In this document: positions 1 through 6,974 of the stretch, piece by piece | Numbering within the stretch: the stretch's first letter is position 1 | Layout: the number at the start of each line of letters is the position of its first letter | DNA from: Gammaproteobacteria bacterium | GTDB taxonomy: Bacteria; Pseudomonadota; Gammaproteobacteria; Steroidobacterales; Steroidobacteraceae | Length of the DNA: 7,120 nt | NCBI GenBank assembly: GCA_030038645.1 | Contig: JASHSR010000459.1 | Span: 1 to 7,120 of the forward strand | Direction: 5' to 3' | The notes under the pieces: generated by a model | The model's input: the letters and a program-made list of their open reading frames with translations, nothing else | What the model was told of the DNA's origin: nothing | Databases searched by the model: none | Program-made: the position numbers and the translations under genes

Positions 1-2
1 GC

Positions 3-377
3 CGCGCGAGCGGCCGCGAGCTCGCCGTGCGCATCGTGGGCGCGCGCGAGAGCCGCAGGCTCAACGCGCGCTACCGCGGCCACGACCGATCGACGAACGT
101 CCTGTCCTTCCCGGTCGATGGCGCTGTCTGGCCTTGCGGCGCCGCGGCCGCTGCGAAGCCGCTCGGCGACCTGGTCATCTGCTCGCCGGTCGTCCGGGAC
201 GAGGCGCGCCGGCAGCGCAAGAGCCTGCGCGCGCACTGGGCGCATCTCGTCGTGCACGGCGCGCTGCATCTCGCCGGCTACGATCACGAGCGGCCGGAGG
301 ATGCGCGGCGCATGGAGCGTCGCGAGATCGCCGTGCTGCGGCGGCTCGGCTTCGCCAATCCGTACCGGAGCGCCTGA
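3..377 (+). CDS. ybeY: Endoribonuclease YbeY (rRNA maturation factor), 5'-truncated by window edge
   Basis: YbeY is a metal-dependent single-strand endoribonuclease acting in 16S rRNA 3'-end maturation and ribosome quality control in the cytoplasm. The frame is open to the left edge, so the start lies outside the window; 124 residues are visible against about 155 usual for the family, leaving roughly 30 N-terminal residues missing. The GTG at 27 is an internal valine codon and not the start. The family signature HGALHLAGYDH is complete, and its three zinc-binding histidines are fragment residues 85, 89 and 95. The upstream stretch STNVLSFP is also family-typical. The gene ends in TGA directly against the ATG of corC with no spacer, which suggests translational coupling. 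The order ybeY-corC-lnt matches the E. coli ybeZYX-lnt operon, so phoH/ybeZ is probably just upstream, though this is inferred. Confidence 0.95.
   Translation, partial: RASGRELAVRIVGARESRRLNARYRGHDRSTNVLSFPVDGAVWPCGAAAAAKPLGDLVICSPVVRDEARRQRKSLRAHWAHLVVHGALHLAGYDHERPEDARRMERREIAVLRRLGFANPYRSA
367..370 (+). promoter_or_regulatory. Shine-Dalgarno site for corC inside ybeY
   Basis: GGAG lies seven bases before the ATG at 378, within the last codons of ybeY. It supports that ATG as the start of corC and fits coupled translation of the two genes. Confidence 0.65.
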
Positions 378-1259
378 ATGGTCTCGAGGGACAGCGGCAC
401 GGGCAACACGGGACGCTGGTTGCGCAAGAAGCTCAAGTCGATCTCCGGCGAGCCGCAGGATCGCGAGGAGCTGACCGAGCTGCTGCGCGAGGCGAGCGAC
501 CGCGGCCTCATCGACACCGACGCGGAAGCGATGCTCGAGGGCGTGCTCGAGGTCTCGGACCTGCAGGTGCGCCAGATCATGGTGCCCCGCGCGCAGATGG
601 TGTTCGTGCGGCGCGACGATCCGCCGGCGCGCCTGCTCTCGATCATCGTCGAGTCCGGCCATTCCCGATTTCCCGTCATGGACGAGGACCGCGACGACAT
701 CGCCGGCATCCTGCTCGCGAAGGATCTGCTGCGCCTGACGACACAGGGCCACGAGGAGCGCTTCGACATCCGCGAGTACATGCGCCCGGCGGTGTTCGTG
801 CCGGAATCGAAGCGGCTCAACGTGCTGCTGAAGGAATTCCGGCACAACCGCAATCACATGGCGATCGTCGTGGACGAGTACAGCGGCGTCTCGGGGCTCG
901 TCACCATCGAGGACGTGATCGAGCAGATCGTCGGCGAGATCGACGACGAGTTCGACGTCGAGGACGATCGCAACATCCGCAAGGAGGGCGAGCGCCGGTT
1001 CTCCGTGCGCGGCGTGACGCGGCTTCAGGAGTTCAACGAGTACTTCGGCACCCGGCTCGCGGGCGAGGGCTTCGATACCGTGGCGGGCCTCGTCATGAGC
1101 CGCCTCGGACGGTTGCCGCGGCGCGGCGAGACCCTCGCGATCGACGGCCTCGAGTTCCAGGTGGTGAGGGCCGACCGGCGGCGCATCGATGCGCTCCGCG
1201 TGGTCAGCGCGCGGGATGTCATTCCGCCGGAAGAGCACGCCGCGGGCGGCGGCGCGTGA
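378..1259 (+). CDS. corC: CorC/YbeX family CBS-domain protein (HlyC/CorC transporter-like)
   Basis: This 293-residue protein matches E. coli YbeX/CorC (292 residues) in length and along its sequence. After a polar N-terminal segment (1-65), CBS domain 1 begins near residue 68 (IMVPRAQM) and includes HSRFPV. CBS domain 2 begins near 135 and contains MAIVVDEYSGVSGLVTIEDV. An acidic linker near 184-200 leads into the CorC_HlyC C-terminal domain from about 206. No membrane segments are present, so this is the soluble YbeX form and not the long CNNM-like membrane protein. CBS pairs in this family bind adenine nucleotides. YbeX was linked to magnesium and cobalt efflux and, through its ybeY neighbour, to ribosome metabolism; the exact role is unsettled. 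The ATG abuts the ybeY stop and has a GGAG ribosome binding site. The 3' end overlaps the lnt start. Confidence 0.95.
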   Translation: MVSRDSGTGNTGRWLRKKLKSISGEPQDREELTELLREASDRGLIDTDAEAMLEGVLEVSDLQVRQIMVPRAQMVFVRRDDPPARLLSIIVESGHSRFPVMDEDRDDIAGILLAKDLLRLTTQGHEERFDIREYMRPAVFVPESKRLNVLLKEFRHNRNHMAIVVDEYSGVSGLVTIEDVIEQIVGEIDDEFDVEDDRNIRKEGERRFSVRGVTRLQEFNEYFGTRLAGEGFDTVAGLVMSRLGRLPRRGETLAIDGLEFQVVRADRRRIDALRVVSARDVIPPEEHAAGGGA

Positions 1260-2797
1260 TCTCCCGCGCGCGATACGGACTGGCCGCCGCGGCGGGCGCG
1301 CTCCTCGTCACGGCGTTCGCGCCGCTCGAGTGGTGGCCGATCGCCCTGATCTCACCCGCGGCGCTGATCGCGCTGTGGCAGGGGACGACGCCACGCGAGG
1401 CCGCCTGGATCGGCTGCGGGTTCAACCTCGGCACCTTCCTCGCGGGCACCTACTGGGTATTCATCGGCCTGCACCGGGGCGATGCGCCGATCTGGATGGC
1501 GGTGTTCGTCTGGGGCGGGCTGGTCGCCGCCATGGGCTTGTACGGCGCCCTGGTGGGCTACGTCGTGGCCCGTTGGCTGCCGCCTTCCGGAGCGCTGCGC
1601 TGGATCGCCGGCATTCCCGCGGCCTGGGCGCTCATCGAGTGGTGGCGCGGCTGGTTCCTCACCGGATTCGCGTGGCTGTCGCTCGGGTACTCTCAAACCG
1701 ACACCTGGCTCGGCAGCTCCTTCGGTCCGATGCTCGGCATGTACGGGGTGAGCGCGCTGCTGCTCGTCGGGGCCGGCGCGCTCGTGACGCTCGTCCTCGG
1801 GACTTCGCGCGAGCGCATCGGCGCGGGCGCCGCTCTCATCATTCCGTGGCTCATCGCCGCGCCGCTGCGCGCGATCGAGTGGACGCATCCGGTCGGAAAG
1901 CCGGTCGGCGTTGCGATCGTGCAAGGATCCGTTCCGGAGGATCAAAAGTGGCAGGAGGCGAATCGCGATCGCACGCTCGAGCTGTATCGAAATATGACGT
2001 TGAGCGCGCTCGGCACGCCCGTGATCATCTGGCCGGAGGCGGCGCCGCCGGATCTCGCAAACAATCTCACGAGCTACCTCCTTGGGCTGTACAAGGACGC
2101 CCAGCAGCGAGGCTCCTCGCTGCTGCTCGGGGTGGTGCGAGCGGACGGCGACGACATCTACTACAACTCGGTGCTCAGCCTCGGGTCCGGGATCGGCTGG
2201 TACGACAAGCGCCACCTCGTGCCCTTCGCCGAGTTCTTCCCGGTGCCGAGCTTCGTGCGCAGCTGGCTGCGGCTCATGAGCCTGCCGTATTCGGACTTCA
2301 CGCGCGGTCCGCCCGATCAGCCGCCGCTCAACGCGGCCGGTTTGCGATTCGCGACGTCCATATGTTACGAGGACGTGTACGGCAGCTACGAGCTGCCGGT
2401 GCTCGGGGAATCCGATGCGCTGGTCAACGTGACGAACGATGCATGGTTCGCGCATTCGACCGAGCACGCCCAGCACCTGCAGATCGCCCGGATGCGCGCG
2501 ATCGAGGATGGCCGGTTCATGCTGCGCGCGGCGAACGACGGCATCTCGGCGGTGATCGGTCCTCATGGCGCGGTCCTCGCGCGCGCGCCGGAGTACCGGC
2601 CCTACGTGCTCAGAGCGACGTTCACGGCCCGCCGCGGACTCACGCCCTACGCGTATTACGGAAACTGGTTGATTATTTCTCTCGCTGCCACCACGCTCGC
2701 GTTGGTGGTAGGGTGGAGCCGGCTCTTCCGCATGGCCGGCGAGGACCGCGGAGCCCATCCGGCCGCGGCACGGGTACACCGGATGCTGGAAGATTGA
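1256..2797 (+). CDS. lnt: Apolipoprotein N-acyltransferase Lnt
   Basis: Lnt transfers an acyl chain from a phospholipid to the N-terminal cysteine of apolipoproteins at the inner membrane, the last step of lipoprotein maturation. The product is 513 residues (E. coli 512). About seven hydrophobic segments fill residues 5-205, the periplasmic nitrilase-fold domain follows from about 215, and a last membrane helix lies near 470-488. The catalytic triad is visible: Glu261 in IIWPEA, Lys318 in YDKRHLVPF and Cys370 in SICYED. Glu326 in VPFAEF matches the further essential glutamate of E. coli. Lys-Cys spacing (52) equals that of E. coli. The start is GTG at 1256, overlapping the corC stop in GTGA; no other start codon lies nearby in frame. 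The nearest purine-rich run (GGAAGAG, 1229-1235) is too far upstream to be a good ribosome binding site, so coupling to corC is likely. Confidence 0.97.
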   Translation: MISRARYGLAAAAGALLVTAFAPLEWWPIALISPAALIALWQGTTPREAAWIGCGFNLGTFLAGTYWVFIGLHRGDAPIWMAVFVWGGLVAAMGLYGALVGYVVARWLPPSGALRWIAGIPAAWALIEWWRGWFLTGFAWLSLGYSQTDTWLGSSFGPMLGMYGVSALLLVGAGALVTLVLGTSRERIGAGAALIIPWLIAAPLRAIEWTHPVGKPVGVAIVQGSVPEDQKWQEANRDRTLELYRNMTLSALGTPVIIWPEAAPPDLANNLTSYLLGLYKDAQQRGSSLLLGVVRADGDDIYYNSVLSLGSGIGWYDKRHLVPFAEFFPVPSFVRSWLRLMSLPYSDFTRGPPDQPPLNAAGLRFATSICYEDVYGSYELPVLGESDALVNVTNDAWFAHSTEHAQHLQIARMRAIEDGRFMLRAANDGISAVIGPHGAVLARAPEYRPYVLRATFTARRGLTPYAYYGNWLIISLAATTLALVVGWSRLFRMAGEDRGAHPAAARVHRMLED

Positions 2798-2848
2798 GTC
2801 ATCGGGTCTTGCGGGCCGAGCAGGCCTGCCGGATCCACGGAGTATTAC
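2798..2848 (+). promoter_or_regulatory. lnt-protease intergenic gap with Shine-Dalgarno site and short palindrome
   Basis: This 51-base gap is the longest between the plus-strand genes. GGAG at 2839-2842 stands six bases before the ATG at 2849 and is the clearest ribosome binding site in the window. A perfect 10-base palindrome, GCAGGCCTGC, lies at 2820-2829; it has no T-run after it, so it does not look like an intrinsic terminator. I see no convincing sigma-70 or sigma-E promoter in the gap, though a promoter within the end of lnt cannot be excluded. Confidence 0.5.
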
Positions 2849-4327
2849 ATGAGCTTTCAATGGTCGGCCCGCAGGGCCGGAATCCTCTTTTTCGCGAGCG
2901 TCGTCGTCGCGGCCTGCTGCGCGAGCTCGAGCGCCCGGACGGCCGCGCAGCCGCTGCTCGCGCGCGGCTCCGGGACTCAGGCGGACCTTGCCGCCTGCGC
3001 CTCGGGGAACCAGCTCCCCGATTTCGCGAGCCTCGTCGAGCGGTACGGCGCCGCCGTGGTGAACATTCAGGTCGTCGAGCACGAGTCCTCGGGACCCGGT
3101 GACGACGATCCGGACGATCCCTTCAACCAGTTCTTCCGCCGCTTCGGCATTCCCGGGCCCGATCGCCCGCAGCCGCGCAACATGCCGCCTCAGAAGGGCA
3201 CCGGCTCCGGCTTCATCGTGAGCTCGGACGGGTACATCCTCACGAACGCACACGTCGTCGAGGGCGCCGACCAGGTGACGGTGAAGCTGATCGACCGCCG
3301 CGAGTTTCAGGCGAAGGTGATCGGCATCGACGACCGCACCGATGTGGCCGTCGTCAAGATCGATGCGCATGGGTTGCCGACCGTGAAGTTCGGGGACGTG
3401 AGCAAGCTCAGGCCGGGGCAATGGGTGGTCGCGATCGGCTCGCCGTTCGACTTCGAGAACAGCGTGACGGCCGGCATCATCAGCGCCCTCGGCCGCTCGC
3501 TTCCGAGCGACAACTACGTCTCCTTCATCCAGACCGACGTCCCGGTCAACCCTGGCAACTCGGGCGGACCGCTCTTCAACGTGAAGGGCGAGGTCATCGG
3601 CATCAACTCCCAGATCTTCAGCGAGACGGGCGGCTACATGGGCCTCTCGTTCGCCATCCCGATCGATGTGGCGGTGAACGTCGAGACTCAGCTCGTCAGA
3701 AACGGCCACGTCGTGCGCGGCCGCATCGGCGTCACCATCCAGGACCTCAACGCGGAGCTCGCGGAATCGTTCGGGCTGGATCGGCCGCGCGGCGCGCTCG
3801 TGAGCATGGTGGAGGCCGGCGGTCCCGCGGACAAAGCCGGCGTCAAGCCCGGCGATGTGATTCTCGCCGTCAACGGCGCCGACATCAGCCGCTACGGGGA
3901 GCTCTCGTCGCGGATCTCGAACATGAGACCCGGCAGCGAGGCGCGGCTCACGATCTGGCGCAATCGCAGGCAGCTGCAGCTCGACGTGCACGTCGCCGAG
4001 CTCAACGAGAAGCCGGAGCGCACGGCCTCGCGCATGCAGCCCGGGCACCTGTCGAATCAAGCTGCGCGGCTCGGACTGACCGTGCGGCCTCTCACGCCGG
4101 ATGAGAAGCGCCAGGCGCAGACGGATGGCAACCTCATCGTCGAGCAAGTGACCGGTCCTGCCGCCTCGGCGGACGTGGAGCCGGGCGACATCATTCTCGG
4201 TGTGGACGGCAAGCCGGTTCGCTCGGCGGACGATCTCGACAAGGCGGCCAAATCGGCCGGCAAGACGCTCGCGCTGCTCATTCAACGTCAGGACGCGCAG
4301 ATCTTCGTGCCGCTGCGATTGCCCTGA
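2849..4327 (+). CDS. DegP/HtrA-family periplasmic serine protease with two PDZ domains (DegQ/MucD-like)
   Basis: This is a trypsin-fold envelope protease and chaperone of the HtrA family, expected to degrade misfolded periplasmic proteins. It has 492 residues (E. coli DegP precursor 474). Residues 1-22 form a signal peptide with Arg8-Arg9 and a hydrophobic core. The protease domain follows (about 57-285) with triad His135 (TNAHVV), Asp165 (RTDVAVVK) and Ser238 (NPGNSGGPL); His-Asp spacing equals that of E. coli DegP and Asp-Ser is two residues shorter. PDZ1 spans about 291-385 and PDZ2 about 408-488. The loop before the His motif is short and acidic, unlike the long Gln-rich loop of E. coli DegP, which points to a DegQ/MucD-like form; I give no symbol because paralogues cannot be separated here. 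The signal peptide core is followed by VAAC with Cys23, a possible lipobox. The ATG has a good ribosome binding site. Confidence 0.95.
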   Translation: MSFQWSARRAGILFFASVVVAACCASSSARTAAQPLLARGSGTQADLAACASGNQLPDFASLVERYGAAVVNIQVVEHESSGPGDDDPDDPFNQFFRRFGIPGPDRPQPRNMPPQKGTGSGFIVSSDGYILTNAHVVEGADQVTVKLIDRREFQAKVIGIDDRTDVAVVKIDAHGLPTVKFGDVSKLRPGQWVVAIGSPFDFENSVTAGIISALGRSLPSDNYVSFIQTDVPVNPGNSGGPLFNVKGEVIGINSQIFSETGGYMGLSFAIPIDVAVNVETQLVRNGHVVRGRIGVTIQDLNAELAESFGLDRPRGALVSMVEAGGPADKAGVKPGDVILAVNGADISRYGELSSRISNMRPGSEARLTIWRNRRQLQLDVHVAELNEKPERTASRMQPGHLSNQAARLGLTVRPLTPDEKRQAQTDGNLIVEQVTGPAASADVEPGDIILGVDGKPVRSADDLDKAAKSAGKTLALLIQRQDAQIFVPLRLP

Positions 4328-4340
4328 GCGCACGCGGTCC

Positions 4341-6974
4341 ATGGACGAGGCATACGACCCTCAGGCCGTAGAGCGCGCTGCGCAAGAGCATTGGCGAAGG
4401 AGCCGCGCGTTCGAGGCGCGCGAGCGCGCGGGCGAGAAGTACTACTGCCTGTCGATGTTCCCGTATCCCTCGGGGCGCCTGCACATGGGACACGTGCGCA
4501 ACTACACGATCGGCGACACGCTCGCGCGGTTCATGCGCATGCAGGGACGGAATGTGCTGCAGCCGATGGGCTGGGACGCCTTCGGGCTGCCGGCGGAGAA
4601 CGCGGCGATCGCGAACGGCGTGCCGCCGGCCGAGTGGACCCGCCAGAACATCGCCTACATGCGCGCACAACTGAAGTCGCTCGGCTTCGCGATCGACTGG
4701 ACCCGCGAGCTCTCCACCTGCGACCCGAGCTACTACCGCTGGAACCAGTGGCTGTTCTTGCGGATGCTCGAGCGAGGCATCGCGTATCGCAAGACCGGCG
4801 TCGTCAACTGGGACCCCCTCGATCGGACCGTGCTCGCGAACGAGCAGGTGATCGACGGCCGCGGCTGGCGCACGGGAGCGCTCGTCGAGAAGCGCGAGAT
4901 CCCGATGTACTACCTCAACATCACGCGCTACGCCGACGAGCTGCTCGATGCGCTCGACGGCCTCGGTGGCTGGCCCGAGCGCGTAAAGCTCATGCAGGCG
5001 AACTGGATCGGGCGGAGCGTCGGCTGCGAGGTGGGGTTTCCGTACGCGCGGGACGCGCGGGAGGCATTGCAGGCGCGGGACGCTCTCGGGGACGGTACAC
5101 TTAAGGTCTTCACTACGCGCGCGGACACGCTCTTCGGCGTGACGTTCATGGCCGTCGCCGCGGAGCATCCGGTCGCGCTCGCGGCCGCCCAGTCGAGCCG
5201 CGAGCTCGCCGCGTTCGTCGAGGAGTGCAGGCGCGGCAGTGTCATGGAGGCCGACGTTGCGACGCAGGAGAAGAAGGGCATGCGCACGGGGCTGCACGTG
5301 CAGCATCCGTTCACGGGCGAGCCCATCGAGATCTGGGTCGCCAACTACGTGCTGATGGCGTATGGCGAGGGCGCCGTCATGGGCGTGCCGGCCCACGACG
5401 AGCGCGACTTCGAGTTCGCGCTGCAGAACGGGCTCGCCGTGACCACCGTGATCCGCTCGTCGAGCGGCGCGTACTCCGAGGTGCGCGCGCCGTGGATCGC
5501 GGCCTACGCCGAGCACGGTGTGACGATGAGCTCGGGTGAGTTCTCGGACCTCTCGTCGGAGGCAGCGGTCGACGCCATCGCCGCGGCGCTCGAGGCGAAG
5601 GGCCTCGGCCGCAAGCGCATCCAGTACCGGTTGCGCGACTGGGGGATCTCGCGCCAGCGCTACTGGGGCTGTCCCATCCCCATCATCCACTGCGAGGCGT
5701 GCGGGCAGGTTCCGGTGCCCGACGAGGAGCTGCCCGTCGTGCTGCCGGAGGACCTGGTGCCGGACGGCAGCGGCAATCCGCTCGCGAAGTCGGCGGCGTT
5801 CCAGGCGTGCACGTGCCCAAAGTGCCGCAAGCCCGCGCGGCGCGAGACCGACACGATGGATACGTTCGTCGACTCCTCCTGGTACTTCATCCGCTATGCC
5901 TGTCCGGACCAGGCGGGCGCGGCGGTGGACGAGAGGGTCGAGCACTGGCTGCCGGTCGATCAGTACATCGGCGGCATCGAGCACGCGATCCTGCACCTGC
6001 TGTACTCGCGCTTCTGGACGAAGGTCATGCGCGATCTCGGCCTGGTGAGGACGGGAGAGCCCTTCACGAGGCTGCTGACGCAGGGGATGGTGCTCAACCA
6101 TATCTACTCGCTCGAGCCCGCGCAGGGGCGGCGCCTGTACTTCAATCCGGCGGACGTCGAGACCCGCCGCGAGCCCGACGGTCGCGAGCTGCATCAGGCG
6201 AAGCTCCCGGACGGGCGCACGGTCGAGGTGCAGTACGAAGGCCTCGGCACGATGTCCAAATCGAAGAACAACGGCGTCGATCCGCAGAGCCTGATCGAGC
6301 GCTTCGGCGCCGATACGGCGCGCCTGTTCATGATGTTCGCCTCGCCGCCCGAGCAGACGCTCGAATGGTCGGACGAAGGGGTCCTCGGCTCCTACCGCTT
6401 CATCCGCCGGCTGTGGCACGCCGTGTACGAGCACGTCGCCCGCGGGCCGGCGCCGCGGCTCGATCGCTCGGCGCTGTCGGCCGCGCAACGGGACTTGCGG
6501 CGGGCCGTCCACCAGGCGCTCGCCAAGGCGACCGACGACATTGGCCGACGCCACAACTTCAATACCGCCATCGCCGCGATGATGGAGCTCTCGAACGCGA
6601 TCGGACGCTTCGAGGACGACTCGCCCGAGGGACGCGCCGTGCGGCAGGAGGCGCTCGAGATCGCGACGCTCGCGCTGTCGCCGATCATCCCCCACGTGTG
6701 CCACGCGCTGTGGCGCGCGCTCGGGCACGAGCGGCCGCTCGTGGACGAGCGCTGGCCGCAACCCGATCCCGCGGCGCTCGCGCAGGACGAGGTGGAGGTC
6801 GTCGTGCAGGTGAACGGCAAGCTCCGCGCACGGCTCGTCTTGAGCGCGGGCGCGGACGAGGCTCGCGCCCGCGATGCGGCGCTTGCCGACGAGCGTGTGC
6901 GCAAGTTCGTCGCCGACAAGCCGATCAAGAAGGTGATCGTCGTGCGCGACAAGCTGATCAACTTCGTCGTATGA
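4341..6974 (+). CDS. leuS: Leucyl-tRNA synthetase
   Basis: This class Ia synthetase charges tRNA-Leu with leucine in the cytoplasm and is essential. The product is 877 residues (E. coli 860) and complete. The first ATP signature is HMGH at 48-51 within PYPSGRLHMGH. The CP1 editing domain, which hydrolyses mischarged tRNA, contains the Thr-rich motif at 258-260 and HDERD at 352-356. A zinc-ribbon module has Cys451, Cys454, Cys492 and Cys495. The second signature is TMSKS at 637-641 where KMSKS is usual; the invariant-type second lysine (Lys640) is kept. The anticodon-binding helical domain follows, and the C-terminal tRNA-contact domain begins near 818 (VEVVVQVNGK). The ATG at 4341 gives an N-terminus that aligns with known LeuRS; the longer upstream frame overlaps the protease and is not used. 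Only 13 bases separate it from the protease stop, and no clear ribosome binding site is present. Confidence 0.98.
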   Translation: MDEAYDPQAVERAAQEHWRRSRAFEARERAGEKYYCLSMFPYPSGRLHMGHVRNYTIGDTLARFMRMQGRNVLQPMGWDAFGLPAENAAIANGVPPAEWTRQNIAYMRAQLKSLGFAIDWTRELSTCDPSYYRWNQWLFLRMLERGIAYRKTGVVNWDPLDRTVLANEQVIDGRGWRTGALVEKREIPMYYLNITRYADELLDALDGLGGWPERVKLMQANWIGRSVGCEVGFPYARDAREALQARDALGDGTLKVFTTRADTLFGVTFMAVAAEHPVALAAAQSSRELAAFVEECRRGSVMEADVATQEKKGMRTGLHVQHPFTGEPIEIWVANYVLMAYGEGAVMGVPAHDERDFEFALQNGLAVTTVIRSSSGAYSEVRAPWIAAYAEHGVTMSSGEFSDLSSEAAVDAIAAALEAKGLGRKRIQYRLRDWGISRQRYWGCPIPIIHCEACGQVPVPDEELPVVLPEDLVPDGSGNPLAKSAAFQACTCPKCRKPARRETDTMDTFVDSSWYFIRYACPDQAGAAVDERVEHWLPVDQYIGGIEHAILHLLYSRFWTKVMRDLGLVRTGEPFTRLLTQGMVLNHIYSLEPAQGRRLYFNPADVETRREPDGRELHQAKLPDGRTVEVQYEGLGTMSKSKNNGVDPQSLIERFGADTARLFMMFASPPEQTLEWSDEGVLGSYRFIRRLWHAVYEHVARGPAPRLDRSALSAAQRDLRRAVHQALAKATDDIGRRHNFNTAIAAMMELSNAIGRFEDDSPEGRAVRQEALEIATLALSPIIPHVCHALWRALGHERPLVDERWPQPDPAALAQDEVEVVVQVNGKLRARLVLSAGADEARARDAALADERVRKFVADKPIKKVIVVRDKLINFVV

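Noticed and set aside
134..1255. Upstream extension of the lnt frame through corC
   Set aside because: The extension is the shadow frame of corC. Lnt homology starts at the GTG at 1256, and the resulting 513 residues match the family length.
1189..3102. 637-codon plus-strand frame overlapping corC, lnt and the protease start
   Set aside because: It is an out-of-frame reading with Arg/Ala/Gly-rich composition that runs through three gene boundaries; lnt in the other frame has its full triad.
4200..4340. Upstream extension of the leuS frame into the protease gene
   Set aside because: It is Arg/Ser-rich and overlaps PDZ2 of the protease; the LeuRS N-terminus aligns with the ATG at 4341.
1352..4342. 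996-codon open frame on the minus strand across lnt and the protease gene
   Set aside because: It is antisense to two genes with complete catalytic motifs. Its protein is rich in Arg, His, Asp and Ala with no domain. Long antisense frames are expected where third positions are mostly G or C.
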